Shown piece after piece: positions 35,155-46,981 of a stretch of 64,000 nucleotides of DNA; the stretch's first letter is position 1; each line of letters starts with the position of its first letter. The notes beneath the pieces are model-generated. The model saw nothing but the letters and a program-made list of their open reading frames with translations. It searched no databases and had not been told where the DNA came from. The stretch is from Silene conica (lineage: Eukaryota > Streptophyta > Magnoliopsida > Caryophyllales > Caryophyllaceae), in NCBI GenBank assembly GCA_029255685.2, contig CM055312.2:70818792-70882791 (forward strand), written 5' to 3'. The position numbers and the translations under genes are program-made.

Positions 35155-37575
35155 TGGCCTTCAGCAAAATCTCTGACATGTCGAAGAGGATGACATCCAG
35201 ATCCGACGACGAAAGTTCAACCCTCCTATACGCGTCTTTTAAAAGATCTCCCGTATCCACAAGGAGCAGGACTAGATCCATCCTCATTCGTACTGCTGCA
35301 GCGAGACTCCGTTCTGCATCCGTGCCTACAAGGACACAAAAATCCACTGTCATTGCCGATACTCCCAAGGAATCATATGGTGTCGGTGACTCTAGCTAGG
35401 CCATATGAATATCCTGTGTTCGGTTCATTTTCTCACATCCGAGTCGCCGACCCTCATATTGTCTCGTCAACAATTCGAGAGAAGGTGAACGACGCTTTTA
35501 AGGAGATCATTGTTTACACAACCCTTTTATTCGAGCCATTAACCGTCAAGGATAGCCACATTAGCGTCATTTCGTCTCTTTCGTCACCACAAAGGCAAAA
35601 CCAGGAGATGTCAAGTCAACAGTTATATTCCATGGTGGCTCCCGTCATGGTCATTGAGGGTAACGATATGGAGTAACAAGTCAATAAAATGAAAGCCATC
35701 CTCGACGAACTCAAGAGAGAAAACGAAGAAAAAACCAAGTAGATTGATGCTTTGACAAAAAAGTTGGAGAAGTGGCTCGCATCGTCCTTTCACAATGACG
35801 ACAATGATGATGACGCCAGCGACGACAATGATTATCGGGATAAGGATAAGTCGTTTACTATACGTCCAAAAGATGATCGCGGAGGGTTTTAAAAGTCGGT
35901 TCGAGGGAAACTTTCACTCCGTCGGCGATCATCGTTTCATCAAGTCATATTGTAAGAGGATTGCTACTTGAGGATGTCAACCGGCTACCAACCACCGAAG
36001 TTTCAACAATTTGATGGAAAGGGAAATCCCAAGCAAAATATCGCCCATTTCATTGATACTTGTAACACTGCCGGTACTGATGACGATCTCCTTGTCAAAC
36101 AATATGTTCGATCTCTTAAGGGGATCGCTTTTGATTGGTACACGGATCTAAGCGCCGAATCGAACGACAGTGGGACCAAATGGAAAAAGAGTTTCTTAAT
36201 CGTTTCTACAGTACCAGATGTATTGTAAGCATGACATAACTCATTAACACGAAGCAATAGAAGGATGAATCCGTTATCGACTACATCGGTATGTGGCGCG
36301 CGTTAAGCCTCGAGTGCAAAGATCGTCTGACGGAGACTTCTGTTGTCGAAATATGCATCCAAGGAATAAATTTGGATCTAGTCTATATCCTACAAGGCAT
36401 CAAGCCAAGAACATTCCAGGACTTAGTCACTCGAGCTCACGACATGGAGATTATCATCGGTAGTCATGAAGGATGACTCTTCACTCATTTAGAAACAAAC
36501 TCGGAGAGAAAAGAGTCTAAGAAAAATGACAAGGCTCCCAGTGGCACTTAAAAGGAGGTTATGACGAGTTTTACATCCAATCCTGTGACAATCTCGACTC
36601 GACCCAAAACAGAAAAGAAGGTGTCAACCTATTCAAAGGATATACGAAAGACACGCCCAACTTTGAAAGAGCTCGAAAAGAAGACATATCCTTTCACGGA
36701 TTCATATTTAGCTGGTACGCTGGATGATCTTTTGGAGAAGAAGGTAATTGATCTTCCCCAGTTTATACGACCAAGCGAAGCCTGACGTAGAACTGATCTG
36801 AAGTATTGCCGATATCATAGGGCCGTGAGTCATCCGTTGGAGAAGTGCATAACCCTTAAAGAGAAAATAATGCAGTTAGCCGAGGATGGAAAAGTTCTCC
36901 TGGACCTCGAAGATGTCGTTGAATCCAATTACAACGTAGCATAGGTAAACGACAGAGGTGTTAAGTCATACCCTCCTTTTGCAGTTAAAGAACGTGTGCA
37001 AATGATTCGGTTTGGAAATCTCAAGCCGGTGATTTTCGTCTCGCCTAAAGAATCTAAGTCTATCATATAACCAACTTATGGCATTCAGAATCTAGAGGAG
37101 GATAACGACGATGAAGGATGGACCTTTATGTCAATGGGTCGACGAAATAAGCAAAACAGAGAAATGTTAGTACTCCAAGTAGCCAATCGCCCAAGATCAA
37201 CTCGTTAGAAAGTACGAAGATCTTCAAACAAGAAAGATGGAGGAATCGTCAAGAAGTATTCACAAGATGTGGTATCGTGTAAGACAGTCAAGACAAAGTT
37301 ACGACGAGTCATGACATTACAAGACTATTTTCCTAAGCGTTACCTTAAACAAGTTTTCAGAGAACACTGTGTCTTCTTATGTTGTTAAGGAAAATCAAAG
37401 GGAATGCGAGAACACATAAATGTTGCCACAAAGGTCTGTTTTCGACAGACTGGGTCAGCCAACTTCTATTGTTTGCTCTTCTGTGTTCGACAGGCTCGGA
37501 GAACAGAAGAAACTATCCGAATGCAATTAACAAAAAGTCCTCAACAACAAAAGCCAAACACGTCATTGTTCATGA
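35155..37575 (+). pseudogene. Decayed gag of the Tat element
   Basis: Recognisable Tat gag blocks in order: PPKFQQFDGKGNPKQNIAHF and LVKQYVRSLKGIAFDWYTDL (35,985-36,170); IQGINLDLVYILQGIKPRTF (about 36,350-36,415); RPTLKELEKKTYPFTDSYLA and LDDLLEKKVIDLPQF (36,650-36,770); CRYHRAVSHPLEKC, a zinc-binding-like motif (about 36,807-36,850); MTLQDYFPKRYLKQVFREHC (37,310-37,370); and two SVFDRLG repeats (about 37,435 and 37,485). Several stops and frameshifts separate them, so no full Gag can be made. The gene is cut at about 37,572 by the Athila-like insertion and its tail continues at 41,469. Confidence 0.8.
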
Positions 37576-39526
37576 TGTGTGCATTTTATATAGACCTTTT
37601 AGGCCGTATTAGCACAATTTCTATGCTTATTCCGTGGTATTTTGCTACAAATATCCCCCGAATAGTATACTTTGGTTTGTTTTGCTATTTTCCAGATATG
37701 AGTCGGAGAAGATCATAATCAAGCCTAAAACATGTCCTTATGCATGCATTTAGGAGAAGAGTTGAGTTGGAGCTTGTTACTACCGTTTTGAGATGCGCAT
37801 AGGAGCAATGAAAGTCTATCAAGTGAAGGAAGAACTTCAATCTGTTAGTACCTACTTTGGAGAGCCCTATCTCTAGTTCTACAACAGATAATTAGGTGAT
37901 TCCAGTTGGAGATGAAAGCTTATCCTCTTAGCTTTCCAATTCCACCAAGAACGCTTGATTTTAGCGAGTAACGGACAAATGGCAGCCATTCGAAGTTCAG
38001 TGCGCAGTGCAGAAAATACACGCTGAGAAGTGCTCGATCGAGAGGTTCTTTTGCTCGATCGAGAGCTTTTCTCCTCGATCGAGATGTTTTGGTATTTATT
38101 CTTCTTGCTCGAGAGGCTATCTTCTTGATCGAGAGCTTTTCATACCCATTCTTCTCGATCAAGAGCTTTTCATACCCATTCTTCTTGATCGAGAGCTTTT
38201 GATAGCTATTCTGCTCGATCGACAGCTTTTTCCTCTCGGTCGAGAGCCTTGTCGGGTGACTGTTCAGTTTTCCCGAGAGCTTTATGTCAGTTTCTCTCGT
38301 GTCTACTATAAGAACACATGAGAGTTCATTTTAGGTTTTTTTATCATCCTTTTAGCAAGTTTCTCTTGCAGTCACTTTTCCATAAAAATATAAGATACTT
38401 TTCCTTTTGTACTTTCTTTTCTCTTACTTTGCTCTTTAAGGATTATAATCGGGTTTTCGATATCGTTCTTCATACCGGAACTTGCTCGTTCGTAATCCCC
38501 TTTCTCTCTTAATCTTATCCTTCTATTCTTGTTTATTACTTTCTTAATTCACGTTTATCGTTTGCTTCTTTTCTCGTTTTTGCTTCGTTTTTCGTGCCTC
38601 TGACTCGCGCTTTGTGTCTCAGTTTCGTTCCCTGTTTTCGTACTTTTGCTTCGTTTTGTCTCGTTTATGATCTTTTTCATATCCCTGTTTCCCTCTGTTT
38701 TCATTCACATAATTCATACTATTTTCATTCTGTTTCCGCTCGGTTTTTGTCTCGAAAATCGTGCTACTGTTTTCCGTCATTAGTCTCGGAAACCATGTCC
38801 TCTTGTTCGTTTATTCTCGTTTTTACAGCCCATTTTATTCACTAATTTATCATTCTGTTTTTATCCTAATCTATAGCATGTCAATTGTTAACATTATTAT
38901 TGTATTTGTATCCGTTTATAATCACGATATGAGTAGCTAATTCCTTTATATGCCGGGATGAGGAAAACTGTGTCATTTGCATGATAGGTCGTAATCGGGT
39001 TGGGTAGTTTTGCGGTAGGAATTGTTTTAAGCAATTTATATGTTGTTTGGTCGAATCAATGCATGCAGGAGACCATTCGTTTAGTTAAACCCCGACCTAG
39101 ATCGGAAGATTGGAAGGGTAAGGCTTGCTTAGTAACAATAATTAGCTTCTGTGAGGGCGGAAGTCAAGCAGAGATGACCTTAGGGCGACTTAAGACCGGA
39201 AGGTATAGTCGGGTTAGAGACGTGACTGTAATAACCTAGCCCTTCCTACCAATAAACTGACCGACCTAGTTTATACCGATAATGCTAACGACACAGTGAC
39301 CCGAATTCCTAGCATATCCTTTTTCTCTGAATTATTTTAGATATTTCCCGTTTCTTTTCGTAGTTTAGTTAAAATAATTTAAAACCCCCAATTTGTGACA
39401 TTCCGACAGACTAATTTAGACAGATAATTAGCAACTTTGCCTCCCAGTGGAGATCGACCCTACTTACCGCTGACTTCTGTTAGTAGTACTTAGGTATTTA
39501 TTTTTGGTACTGAAATGACGGTATCA
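37573..39526 (+). repeat. 5' LTR of the Athila-like element
   Basis: 1,954 bp. The start (GTGTGCATTTTATATAGACC, TTTTAGGCCGTATTAGCA) aligns with the start of the solo LTR at 32,276 (- strand). It contains about nine CTCGATCGAG-type palindromes at 38,030-38,260, each followed by AGCTTTT-like spacers. It ends GGTATTTATTTTTGGTACTG ... GGTATCA. Confidence 0.75.
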
Positions 39527-39703
39527 AATTTTGGCGCCGTTGCCGGGGAGGCGACGCTTTTATCTATTTATTTTTGTCTGTTTTTCGCCTTAAGGGAAGA
39601 CTAAGTACCTTGAGGTTGTTCTTATATTTTTCTTTAGTGCTGTTTTGATAGGCCCACATGTTTATTAGACAGGCTACGGAGGGAGATTTTTCGAAGGGGA
39701 GTC

Positions 39704-41228
39704 TTGAGTACCTTCGATCCCTTTGCCAAGATGACATCCGTTTCCCGACTGATCGCTCAATTTGAAGCCCAAGCTGAAAAATCCATTAATTGGGAAAGGA
39801 AGAGTCTTGGGGTTGTGGTAATCACCACACTACACCATAACCGGTACCACAACAAACCCCTCCACCTGCTGAAAATAATGAAATCGCTGAAATATTCGAG
39901 ATGATAAAGGCATTGGCGTTAAAGGTGCAATCAATTCAAACCCCCACGCTATCCGTCGTGAGAAGGTTCAAGTCCAAGTGAACGATTTGAGCAAAGGAAT
40001 TGAGCGAGAAGAGGCTGATACAATAGCATCGAGGAGTAATCCAGTCGATCGAGTACCTGACAGTATTCGTTCGAGTGAATTAGAGGACAAGCCTCTCGAT
40101 CGAGCTGCTGAAATTGCTCGATCGAGCAAGCATGAGGAAAAAGACCTCGATCGAGTAAACAAAAATACTCAATCGAACAGAAGAGAGGATACAATCCTCG
40201 ATCAAGAAGACGAAAACACTCGATCGAGCACTTCTGATGACGAGGCTTTGTTTCAACTTTTCTTCGATGCTCAACCAAGTAGTTTTGAGTCGGTAATGAA
40301 CGTAGCCATGAGTGACGAGTGTAGCACACTTCTTAGGAAGGGGACCCACCCTATAATGTCTGACCCAAGTCATTTTTCTATCTAATGTTCTATAGGGACC
40401 CATTTGTTCGATAATGCTTTATGTGACCTCGATTCTAGTGTCAACATCTTACCTTTACCTCTTGCAATGCAATTAGGATTGACTAAGTTTGTGCGCGCTA
40501 GAACGACTATTCAGTTGGCTGATTACTCTTTTGTAAAGGTCAAAGGAGCTTTACATGATGTACCTGTTAGGATCGGGAATTTCTATATTCCCGTAGACTT
40601 CGTTGTTCTTAACATACCCGAGGACCGCAATGTTCCCATTGTTTTGGGAAGACCATTTTTGTGCACTGCTGGCGCAATTGTTAATGTCGGGGTTGGGACA
40701 CTTACCTTTCAGGTCGGAGGAGATGATTTGGTTTTTACTAAGTCCGATGACCCTAGGGAACCCATACCTATCGTACATTGCGATAATTTCCCTCTTGTAG
40801 AGCCCATTGCCATTCCGTCTGAGCCACTTTATGAGTCACATATTATTGCTGCAGTTATGACGCCTCCGCCCCATTCTGGGAGCAAATTGGAGGAACATCT
40901 CCTTGTTTCTCTTTTTGCAGGTAATGACGAGTTCAATGAACCGGGAGGTGTGATGGGTGCTCCTAGCGTGGAATATGGAACTAATTGGATAGATGATTCA
41001 GAAGGAGGTGTTGATAAGGCTATGCCGTTGAGAAAGAGGATGCGTGATGTGCTGAAAGTTTGGGAGCCGGGTGCTTTGAGGAGTTCTCATTTTTCAAATG
41101 CCAAGCTGTGGAGACCGGAGGTTGAGTTGACAATTGATGAGGCTACCGCATTCAGTCAGAAGCCTCATAGAAGGCCGTTATTTGTGGTGTTGGATAACAA
41201 TGAAGAGGGTCGAGCTGGGACCGTTTAA
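39704..41228 (+). pseudogene. Athila-like gag-protease, broken
   Basis: The gag start (FDPFAKMTSVSRLIAQFEAQ) is frameshifted by about 39,900. The frame 39,978-40,385 is full of DR and RSS dipeptides because it is built on CTCGATCGAG repeats. A TAA at 40,383-40,385 interrupts the phrase that leads into CSIGTHLFDNALCDL, so the protease frame continues only after it. The protease has DLDSSVNILP where the family has DLGSSVNILP, so the Gly of the active-site triplet is changed. VPIVLGRPFLCTAGAIVNVG and LTFQVGGDDLVF are intact family motifs. The frame ends at 41,228 with no reverse transcriptase. Confidence 0.78.
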
Positions 41229-41468
41229 TCTAGCGCTACCGGGAGGCAACCCGGAGTTTGAACTTTTTATTTATTTCTGTTTTGGAACAATTAGCTTTTT
41301 TATGTTTTATGTGTTGTAATAATCGTGCTCGACTATAGAGTTTGAACTCGTCTTCGCGGTTTGCGTAGTATTCTGTGGCTGTGATTGCGTTTTTGCAGGG
41401 ATTGTCCTCGATTGAGTAGCGTTCAAAGTACTTAGGTATTTATTTTTGGTACTGAAACGATGGTATCA

Positions 41469-41816
41469 AATTTTGGCGAAATTGAGGAAAGGAAATCAGT
41501 TTTCAGTCGCATTGGTAGCTCTAAGATGCATAAAAGGCGTCAACGAAAGCAGAACAAGTTTTCAAAGACAAAAGTTGTAGTCGACCTCAGCAAAGATATC
41601 CATAGCGCAATTCCCTCTCGAATGAAACGTCTTCTTGAGGTGGAAATAACCACGGGAAAGTCACTGGAAATAAAAGGATGTATTGTTATCTTCACAAATT
41701 CGCAAGAGGAGTCGAGTCAAAGGAAAATCGCTCGGGATTTTATCCAAGAGTGCCAAGATTCCGATGAGATAAAAGTTCGTAAAACCCCTAAAATTTCGAA
41801 GATGGTGTCTAAATGA
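41469..41816 (+). pseudogene. Tail of the Tat gag after the nested element
   Basis: Reads EIEERKSVFSRIGSSKMHKR, IHSAIPSRMKRLLEVEITTG and SLEIKGCIVIFTNSQEE, then stops at 41,814-41,816. The SVFSRIG and VPSRMKR-type phrases are those found near the end of Tat gag. It continues the gene interrupted at about 37,572. Confidence 0.65.
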
Positions 41817-42743
41817 CGCTGGTGATTGAAAAGAAAACAACGTAGTTACAAGTGTCAACGACTTCCAAGTCAAGAAAAAAAATTCAAGAAACTCTCTCAC
41901 GACTGGTCATCCAGTAAGTCAGATAACGACGGGGTGGCGTAAAAAAAACAAAAAAAAAAGCATTACCTTTACGACAAGTTTTGGTACGCCTTGACTTCCA
42001 AGTCAAACACAAATTCGTCAGCCAAGTTAGATAATGATAAGGTGATATTACAAGAATATGGATTATCCTTACGATAAGTTAGGGTGCTTATTATCGACTT
42101 AAATCAAGCCAAGTGTCCGTCATCGACTTCCAAGTCAAAGCAAAATAGATCAGAAATGTGGAACTTTGTCACATTAAGACGCGAAAAAAAAGGTGCACGT
42201 AACAAGGTTCCGAGGGGGCAATACTCCGGGAACTCATCATCACGCCTCGTAAGGCCAAAAAGAAGTTCACTTCCAAGTTCTTGACACGCTATTATACGTA
42301 AGATGACAATTCTGTAACAAGCTCATGAGCACGAGCCTAAACTGCGTATAAAAAAACACAAAAAAGCCCAAAAAAAAAAATCTTACACACTTCCTTTAAT
42401 GAACTACGTTGGCTTGATCCTGCGAAGTATTTTTCTACTTTGTAGGTACGTAGGCAGATTAAGTAAAACTCTTTTACTTAGGTGCGGCCAAACCCCCCAA
42501 ACAAAATCGATCATGTTTCGTCTGAACTACGTTGGTTTGATTTCGTGAAGTACATTACTTGTGTATTATGGGTATGTAGGCAGCTGAAGTAAACAATTTA
42601 TTTTTTTCCAGCCACACCAAAAACAAATTTCCAACACTCCAGGCTCATAAGAGTATAAACTATGTGCGGCAAGACAAAACGAATATGCGAGATTCGGAAA
42701 AAAGAAAAAAAAAAACTCAACTTGTAATTATTCATGTTTGAAA

Positions 42744-42792
<49 letters not shown>

Positions 42793-42869
42793 CTTAAGTG
42801 TCGAAAAAAAAATGTCTAAAACCAAAAAAAATACAATGAATAACATCAAAAAGACCACTGCGAATTCTT
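41817..42869. other. 3' non-coding stretch of the Tat element
   Basis: Contains AACTACGTTGGCTTGATCC and TACGTAGGCAGATTAAGTA (42,400-42,460), repeated in variant form at 42,525-42,590. This tandem phrase is seen downstream of coding regions in Tat elements. A TA/CA microsatellite lies at 42,745-42,790. No polymerase frame. Confidence 0.6.
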
Positions 42870-44029
42870 AAGAGTTTCAGATGTTCCGGAGAGAAGTTTC
42901 TCAGCATGTTCGATCTTCTCCGCTACTTGATTTGCAGTCAACACACGTGCTTCCAAGAATGACTTCTCTTGAGTCAAAGTCTTAAAAATTGAGGCTTGAT
43001 CAAGTTTTTTTTGATAGTATTTGGCAAGTCATTCGTAAACATAGTGAGCAACAAAGTAACCGTGATCCTTAACTGGCGTTGCCGAAATAGAAATGGCATT
43101 CAGACCTCGGTAAATGCTCGCAAGTACTGATATTGTCAAAGAGACTATTTGAGAAGAAATCATAAAGACGCTTTGCTTGAATGTGGCCTAGGTCATGAAC
43201 GGGAGAACAAATGCACAAAGCCAGCAAGATAAGTTTCTCGCCTTTCGGCCTCGGGAGCACCTGAAATAAGAAAGAAGTCATATGTCGCCTCTTCCCACTC
43301 CGAAGGGTCTCCGTACAAATAAAAATGTTGTCGTGGCACCGGGAAATGTTCATTTTTCTCGAACGTCTTAGATGAAGGAAAATACTTGTGCGTACATTTG
43401 AACCAAAAACGGCACCGGTCTTCGAATGATACTTTGTGTTCTTTGCTGAAAGAAAAATCCGATGAAACAGAGAAAATAAACATTTGCAGCTTGGGGGCAA
43501 ATGCGGATGGTCGTTCTCATCAAAGCCTTGAAGTTATTTAACCGAAGGTACTACTATGTCATAAAATGAGTCTGTTAAAGGTAGTCTTGTGATGTAGCGA
43601 ATGTCTTAAATGATTGATACTTCTCCCGCCGTTGTCAACAATGTGTTTGTCTCGGGGCACCAAAAGTCGTAAAATTACTCAATTAATTGAGTGCTTCGTC
43701 GATAAAAGAAAAAACAAGGCATACACTGCTTCATAAATGCAAAAAGATTTCAGACGGCTGCAACACTAGCGAATAACGTCTTCTAACCATTCCCAGTAAT
43801 GCGGATTGTAATAAAATTCAGATCCAAAGCGAAAGTTGACATCTCGTTGAACTTCATTTCTGGAGCATCGAAAGTGCAATAATTTTGGCAAAAGCGGGAT
43901 GTCGTCGCTTTTTCGGTGAAGTGACAGACAAAGCACATGTAAGTATGTAACGAAGAGACTAAATTTTGTGGATATATCATCAATATCCAGGACTCGACGA
44001 AGGGACCAGTCACAAGGGGAAGATGGCAT
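42870..44029 (-). pseudogene. Antisense ORF of the Tat element, broken
   Basis: On the - strand, 43,766-44,029 reads VPSSPCDWSLRRVLDIDDIS and ends SEFYYNPHYWEWLEDVIR. After a gap, 43,193-43,483 reads CTHKYFPSSKTFEKNEHFPV, FYLYGDPSEWEEATYDFFL and RRETYLAGFVHLFSRS. A further Leu/Lys/Glu-rich stretch (VLTANQVAEKIEHAEKLL) lies at about 42,880-42,960. This arrangement (antisense gene between coding region and 3' LTR) is known in several plant Tat lineages; its protein somewhat resembles plant mobile-domain proteins, function unknown. Stops and frame changes break this copy. Confidence 0.6.
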
Positions 44030-45090
44030 GTTTGACTCCGTTGTCTACTCCGTCATTGGCGTGTCCTATCATCACTAAGCACTTTTGGCCAGTCTTTTAA
44101 AATATGGTCGTTTCAAAATGTATCATATTATTTCCTTGGAAAAAAAAACGAAAAAAAAAAAAAATTTGAATGAGGCACGTGAGCCAAGATCAAAGACTTG
44201 ATCTTGTGGTTTTCTTTGGTTTCCACGGGCAGGGGAAGTGAATTTGATTGCTGAATATCAAATCAGAAGTGAAAATGGGAAATAGACGCAACTGGAAGTT
44301 TGCACCAACTTTAACTGATTTCTGTAATCGTCGAGTTCGCGTGCCGGAGTTGGTCTATTAGTCCGTCGAGTCGTCGAGGTCGAATAAGTTTGCCAACAAG
44401 GGGTAAATTTTGAACTTTGAGAATCGCGGACCGTCGAGTTATAAGAATCTAGTATACGTCGAGGTCGAATCAGTTTGTTGATTGTTCGCCGCTGTCTCCG
44501 TCTGTCAAAAGTCAGACCTCTGTTGTGATGAAGAAGTTTGCTCGTCGCGTCAAAGAAGAAACATGTTGCATACAAAAAAATTGGTTAGTAAAAAATTGCA
44601 ATTTTGCTCAACTATAAACCTGAATTCTGGTCGTTCCTTTTCACGATGTTGGTTTTGTCGTTGCGAAGCCGAGCTCTGGAATGCACCCGGGGTTAGCTTC
44701 TTGTCCAACAAATGTGTTCGGTGTTGCTCTTGTCAATTATCGATCTCAGTCGGGTATCGGTCTCAGTCGAGGGACGATGAGGTTGGTTGCAAACTTGCAG
44801 TGGTTTATAAAAAAGATTGAAGCTTTGGTGGATGGTGATTTCAAAGAAATATTTTCCTTTTATAGATAAAGCCATCAGGTTCTAGTAAAGCTCAAATACC
44901 AAAGTCAATCCTAACGCGGATTCTTTAATTTATCAAATATTTTGTACCAAACTTATGTTCAATGGAATTGGTTAAAGGATTGGATGATAGACGAAGAATT
45001 TGTTACTCACTCAAAAACTACTGTGTACAATTTAGGACGACTTTACGACTCATTAAAAAGCAATGTAAAGCTCGAGTGACCGTAAAATTA
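44030..45090. other. Non-coding Tat sequence upstream of the 3' LTR
   Basis: Weakly repetitive: GTCGAGGTCGAATAAGTTTG at about 44,373-44,393 recurs at 44,457-44,477. No gene supported. Confidence 0.45.
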
Positions 45091-45092
45091 TA

Positions 45093-45299
45093 CTCCCTTC
45101 ATTCCGGTCAATAGTTATTTATTTCCATTTTGGGGTGTATCATTAAATTGTTATCTATTTCCATTTTTGGCAATATTTTGTGGATCACATTTCATTGCAT
45201 GTGGGACCATGTGATTTGTGTGGTCTAAATCCATTCATACTTCTTTTCTTAATCTTTGTGTCAAAAACAATAAATAACAATTGATCGAGGCAGAAGGAG
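45093..45299. mobile_element. Stowaway-like (Tc1/mariner) MITE
   Basis: TA duplications at 45,091-45,092 and 45,300-45,301. Ends are CTCCCTTCATTCCGGTC and, inverse, CTCCTTCTGCCTCGATC. 207 bp, inside the Tat element just before its 3' LTR. Confidence 0.85.
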
Positions 45300-45367
45300 T
45301 ATTCGGGACTAAATCACGTTTAAACACTCAAATTTGTGTACGTGACCCAATCCTGAGGGGGTAAATC

Positions 45368-46007
45368 TGTAGACATAAAAAATGTGTCTCATTTTATTAA
45401 ATATGGTCAAAGTCAAAATATTGACTGTTTGTGTAAAATTGGTCAACTTTCATTATTTGGGCTAAAATGTTTCTAGTCCAAACAAAAAAAACTATCAAGT
45501 GATTACAAAAAAAGTGTTTTACCAAGTCCGTTTAGAAAAGAACACGGGCCTCTCATTTTTTTTATAAAAAGAGCACTTAATGCTCTCACTTGGGAATGGG
45601 CATAATCACCACAATCACAAAAATTACCCAGAAATCACACAAAAGACCAAAAAACTCTCTACAAAAATTTCTCTCAAGAGAAACCAGAAAAAAGAAATAC
45701 ATTCATTTCTAGTCATCTAGATTTGAATATTAAGCTACTCTTTGATCCGACAACAAGCATCCGCCGCCGTCGATTGACGATAAGCAAGTCAAATTCGTCA
45801 AGGAGCCGTCGATTGAAGATAAACAAGTCAAATTCGTCAAGGAGATTAAGTCTTCAAATCAAGACTCTCCTCGTCATTCAAGTGTGGAAATCAAATCAGT
45901 AGAATAACTAGTAGATTGTACCCGAAATCTCTTTAATTTAATAAAATTATTAATTTGTTGCATTCTTTTGTGTTTTTATTTATTTATTTGTCGCTAGACT
46001 CGCTACA
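45368..46007 (+). repeat. 3' LTR of the Tat element
   Basis: 640 bp, the same unit as 34,468-35,076 with scattered substitutions. An internal 33-bp block (CCGTCGATTG ... AAATTCGTCAAGGAG) is duplicated here at about 45,770-45,840. Confidence 0.88.
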
Positions 46008-46087
46008 CGATTAAATTGTTTATTTGGGGTATATGTGTAGAAATGCGAGTTTAGTAGTGAAAAGTTTAATATTCAATTTCAAACTCA

Positions 46088-46845
46088 GGGGGTGTTTGAT
46101 TGGGGGTCTATAAGAAAGGAAAAGGGAAACAAAGTTACTCATTCCCTTTGTTGGTGTTTGTTTGACACAATCAAAGGGAATTGAACTCCCTCCCTTACCC
46201 CTCAATCCATTTAATTCCTTACCCCCCACCCTCACCCCCACCCCCACCCCCAAGGGTATGAGATTTCATTACCGTTCAACAACTTTCTTCTACCACCATA
46301 CTTACAACTACCACCACTATAGCCACCACTAAACCACCACCATAATGCTACCGCCGCCGCCACCCCCACCACTACCACCGCCACCACCGGCATAACCCCC
46401 ACCACCACCACTGTCGTGACACCCCCACCACCATCACTACCATGACACTCCACCACCATCACCGTCGTGGCCATCGCCACCGTCACCGCCATGACACCTC
46501 TACCACCATCATCGCCACCACCGCCATGACACCCCCACCACCATCACCGTCGTGACCATCACCGTCGTCACCACCACTGCCGCCGCCATAACACCCCACC
46601 ACCGCCACCACCGCTATGACACCTCCACCACCACCATGCCACCTCCACCACCATCACTGCCGCCAGTAGATAAGTGGTTTTTTGTGGTAGTGTGTATTAG
46701 TGGTAGGAGTGAGTGTGAGTGGATCATTAGTTCTCTTTCTTAGAGTAACCAAACAACCAATTAAGTTTTAGGTAATCCATTTCCTTTCCCCCTCTTACCC
46801 TTTCTTATTTCCTTTCCATTTCCCTTTCTCTAACCAAACGCCCCC
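46088..46845. mobile_element. Tourist-like element with CAC-repeat core
   Basis: TCA duplications at 46,085-46,087 and 46,846-46,848 flank GGGGGTGTTTGATTGG and its inverse GGGGGCGTTTGGTTAG. The terminal 100 bp on both sides are G/A-rich near-inverse (GGAAAAGGGAAAC type). The core (46,200-46,660) is a CCACCACCATCAC-type repeat that gives spurious frames on both strands. Confidence 0.6.
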
Positions 46846-46981
46846 TCAATAGTTTTGGACAAATCCCGTACTTACCATAATACATTAAGTTTAAAGAAAT
46901 ATGGATATAGAAGTTACCGTCATACTTACTTTATATAAAAATCCGTTCGATTCGATTTGTGTTTTTAATCCAAAAGACCCA

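Larger units (their letters stand above)
37573..41468 (+). mobile_element. Truncated Athila-like element nested in the Tat gag
   Basis: 5' LTR 37,573-39,526 (TGATG...GGTATCA), then the primer site TTGGCGCCGTTGCCGGGGA at 39,531-39,549, gag and protease frames, and the TACCGGGAGGCAACCCGG block that follows the coding region in Athila elements (41,237-41,254). Polymerase is missing. The right end keeps only the last 40-50 bp of an LTR (41,431-41,468), and the next 10 bases (AATTTTGGCG) also match the LTR-primer-site junction. This suggests a deletion or recombination product rather than a clean insertion. Confidence 0.72.
34468..46007 (+). mobile_element. 11.5-kb Tat-lineage Ty3/gypsy element, polymerase missing
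   Basis: The two LTRs are 34,468-35,076 and 45,368-46,007, both TGTAGACATAAA to CGCTACA. The primer site TTTGGCACGCCCAGTGAGAC is at 35,079-35,098 and the polypurine tract GAGGGGGTAAA just before 45,368. Inside are a decayed gag, a nested Athila-like element (37,573-41,468), the gag tail (41,469-41,816), a 3' non-coding stretch and an antisense ORF. No reverse transcriptase, RNase H or integrase motif was found. Tat elements with extra antisense ORFs are known in plants (Retand, RIRE2 and Grande types). It lacks an obvious identical target duplication (CAATG on the left, CGATT on the right). Confidence 0.82.

Noticed and set aside
34468..46007. Exact 5-bp target duplication for the Tat element
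   Set aside because: The five bases outside the two LTRs (CAATG and CGATT) do not match well enough to claim one.
46232..46743. Gly/Val-rich and Thr/His-rich frames
   Set aside because: Products of the CAC/GTG trinucleotide repeat in the Tourist-like element.
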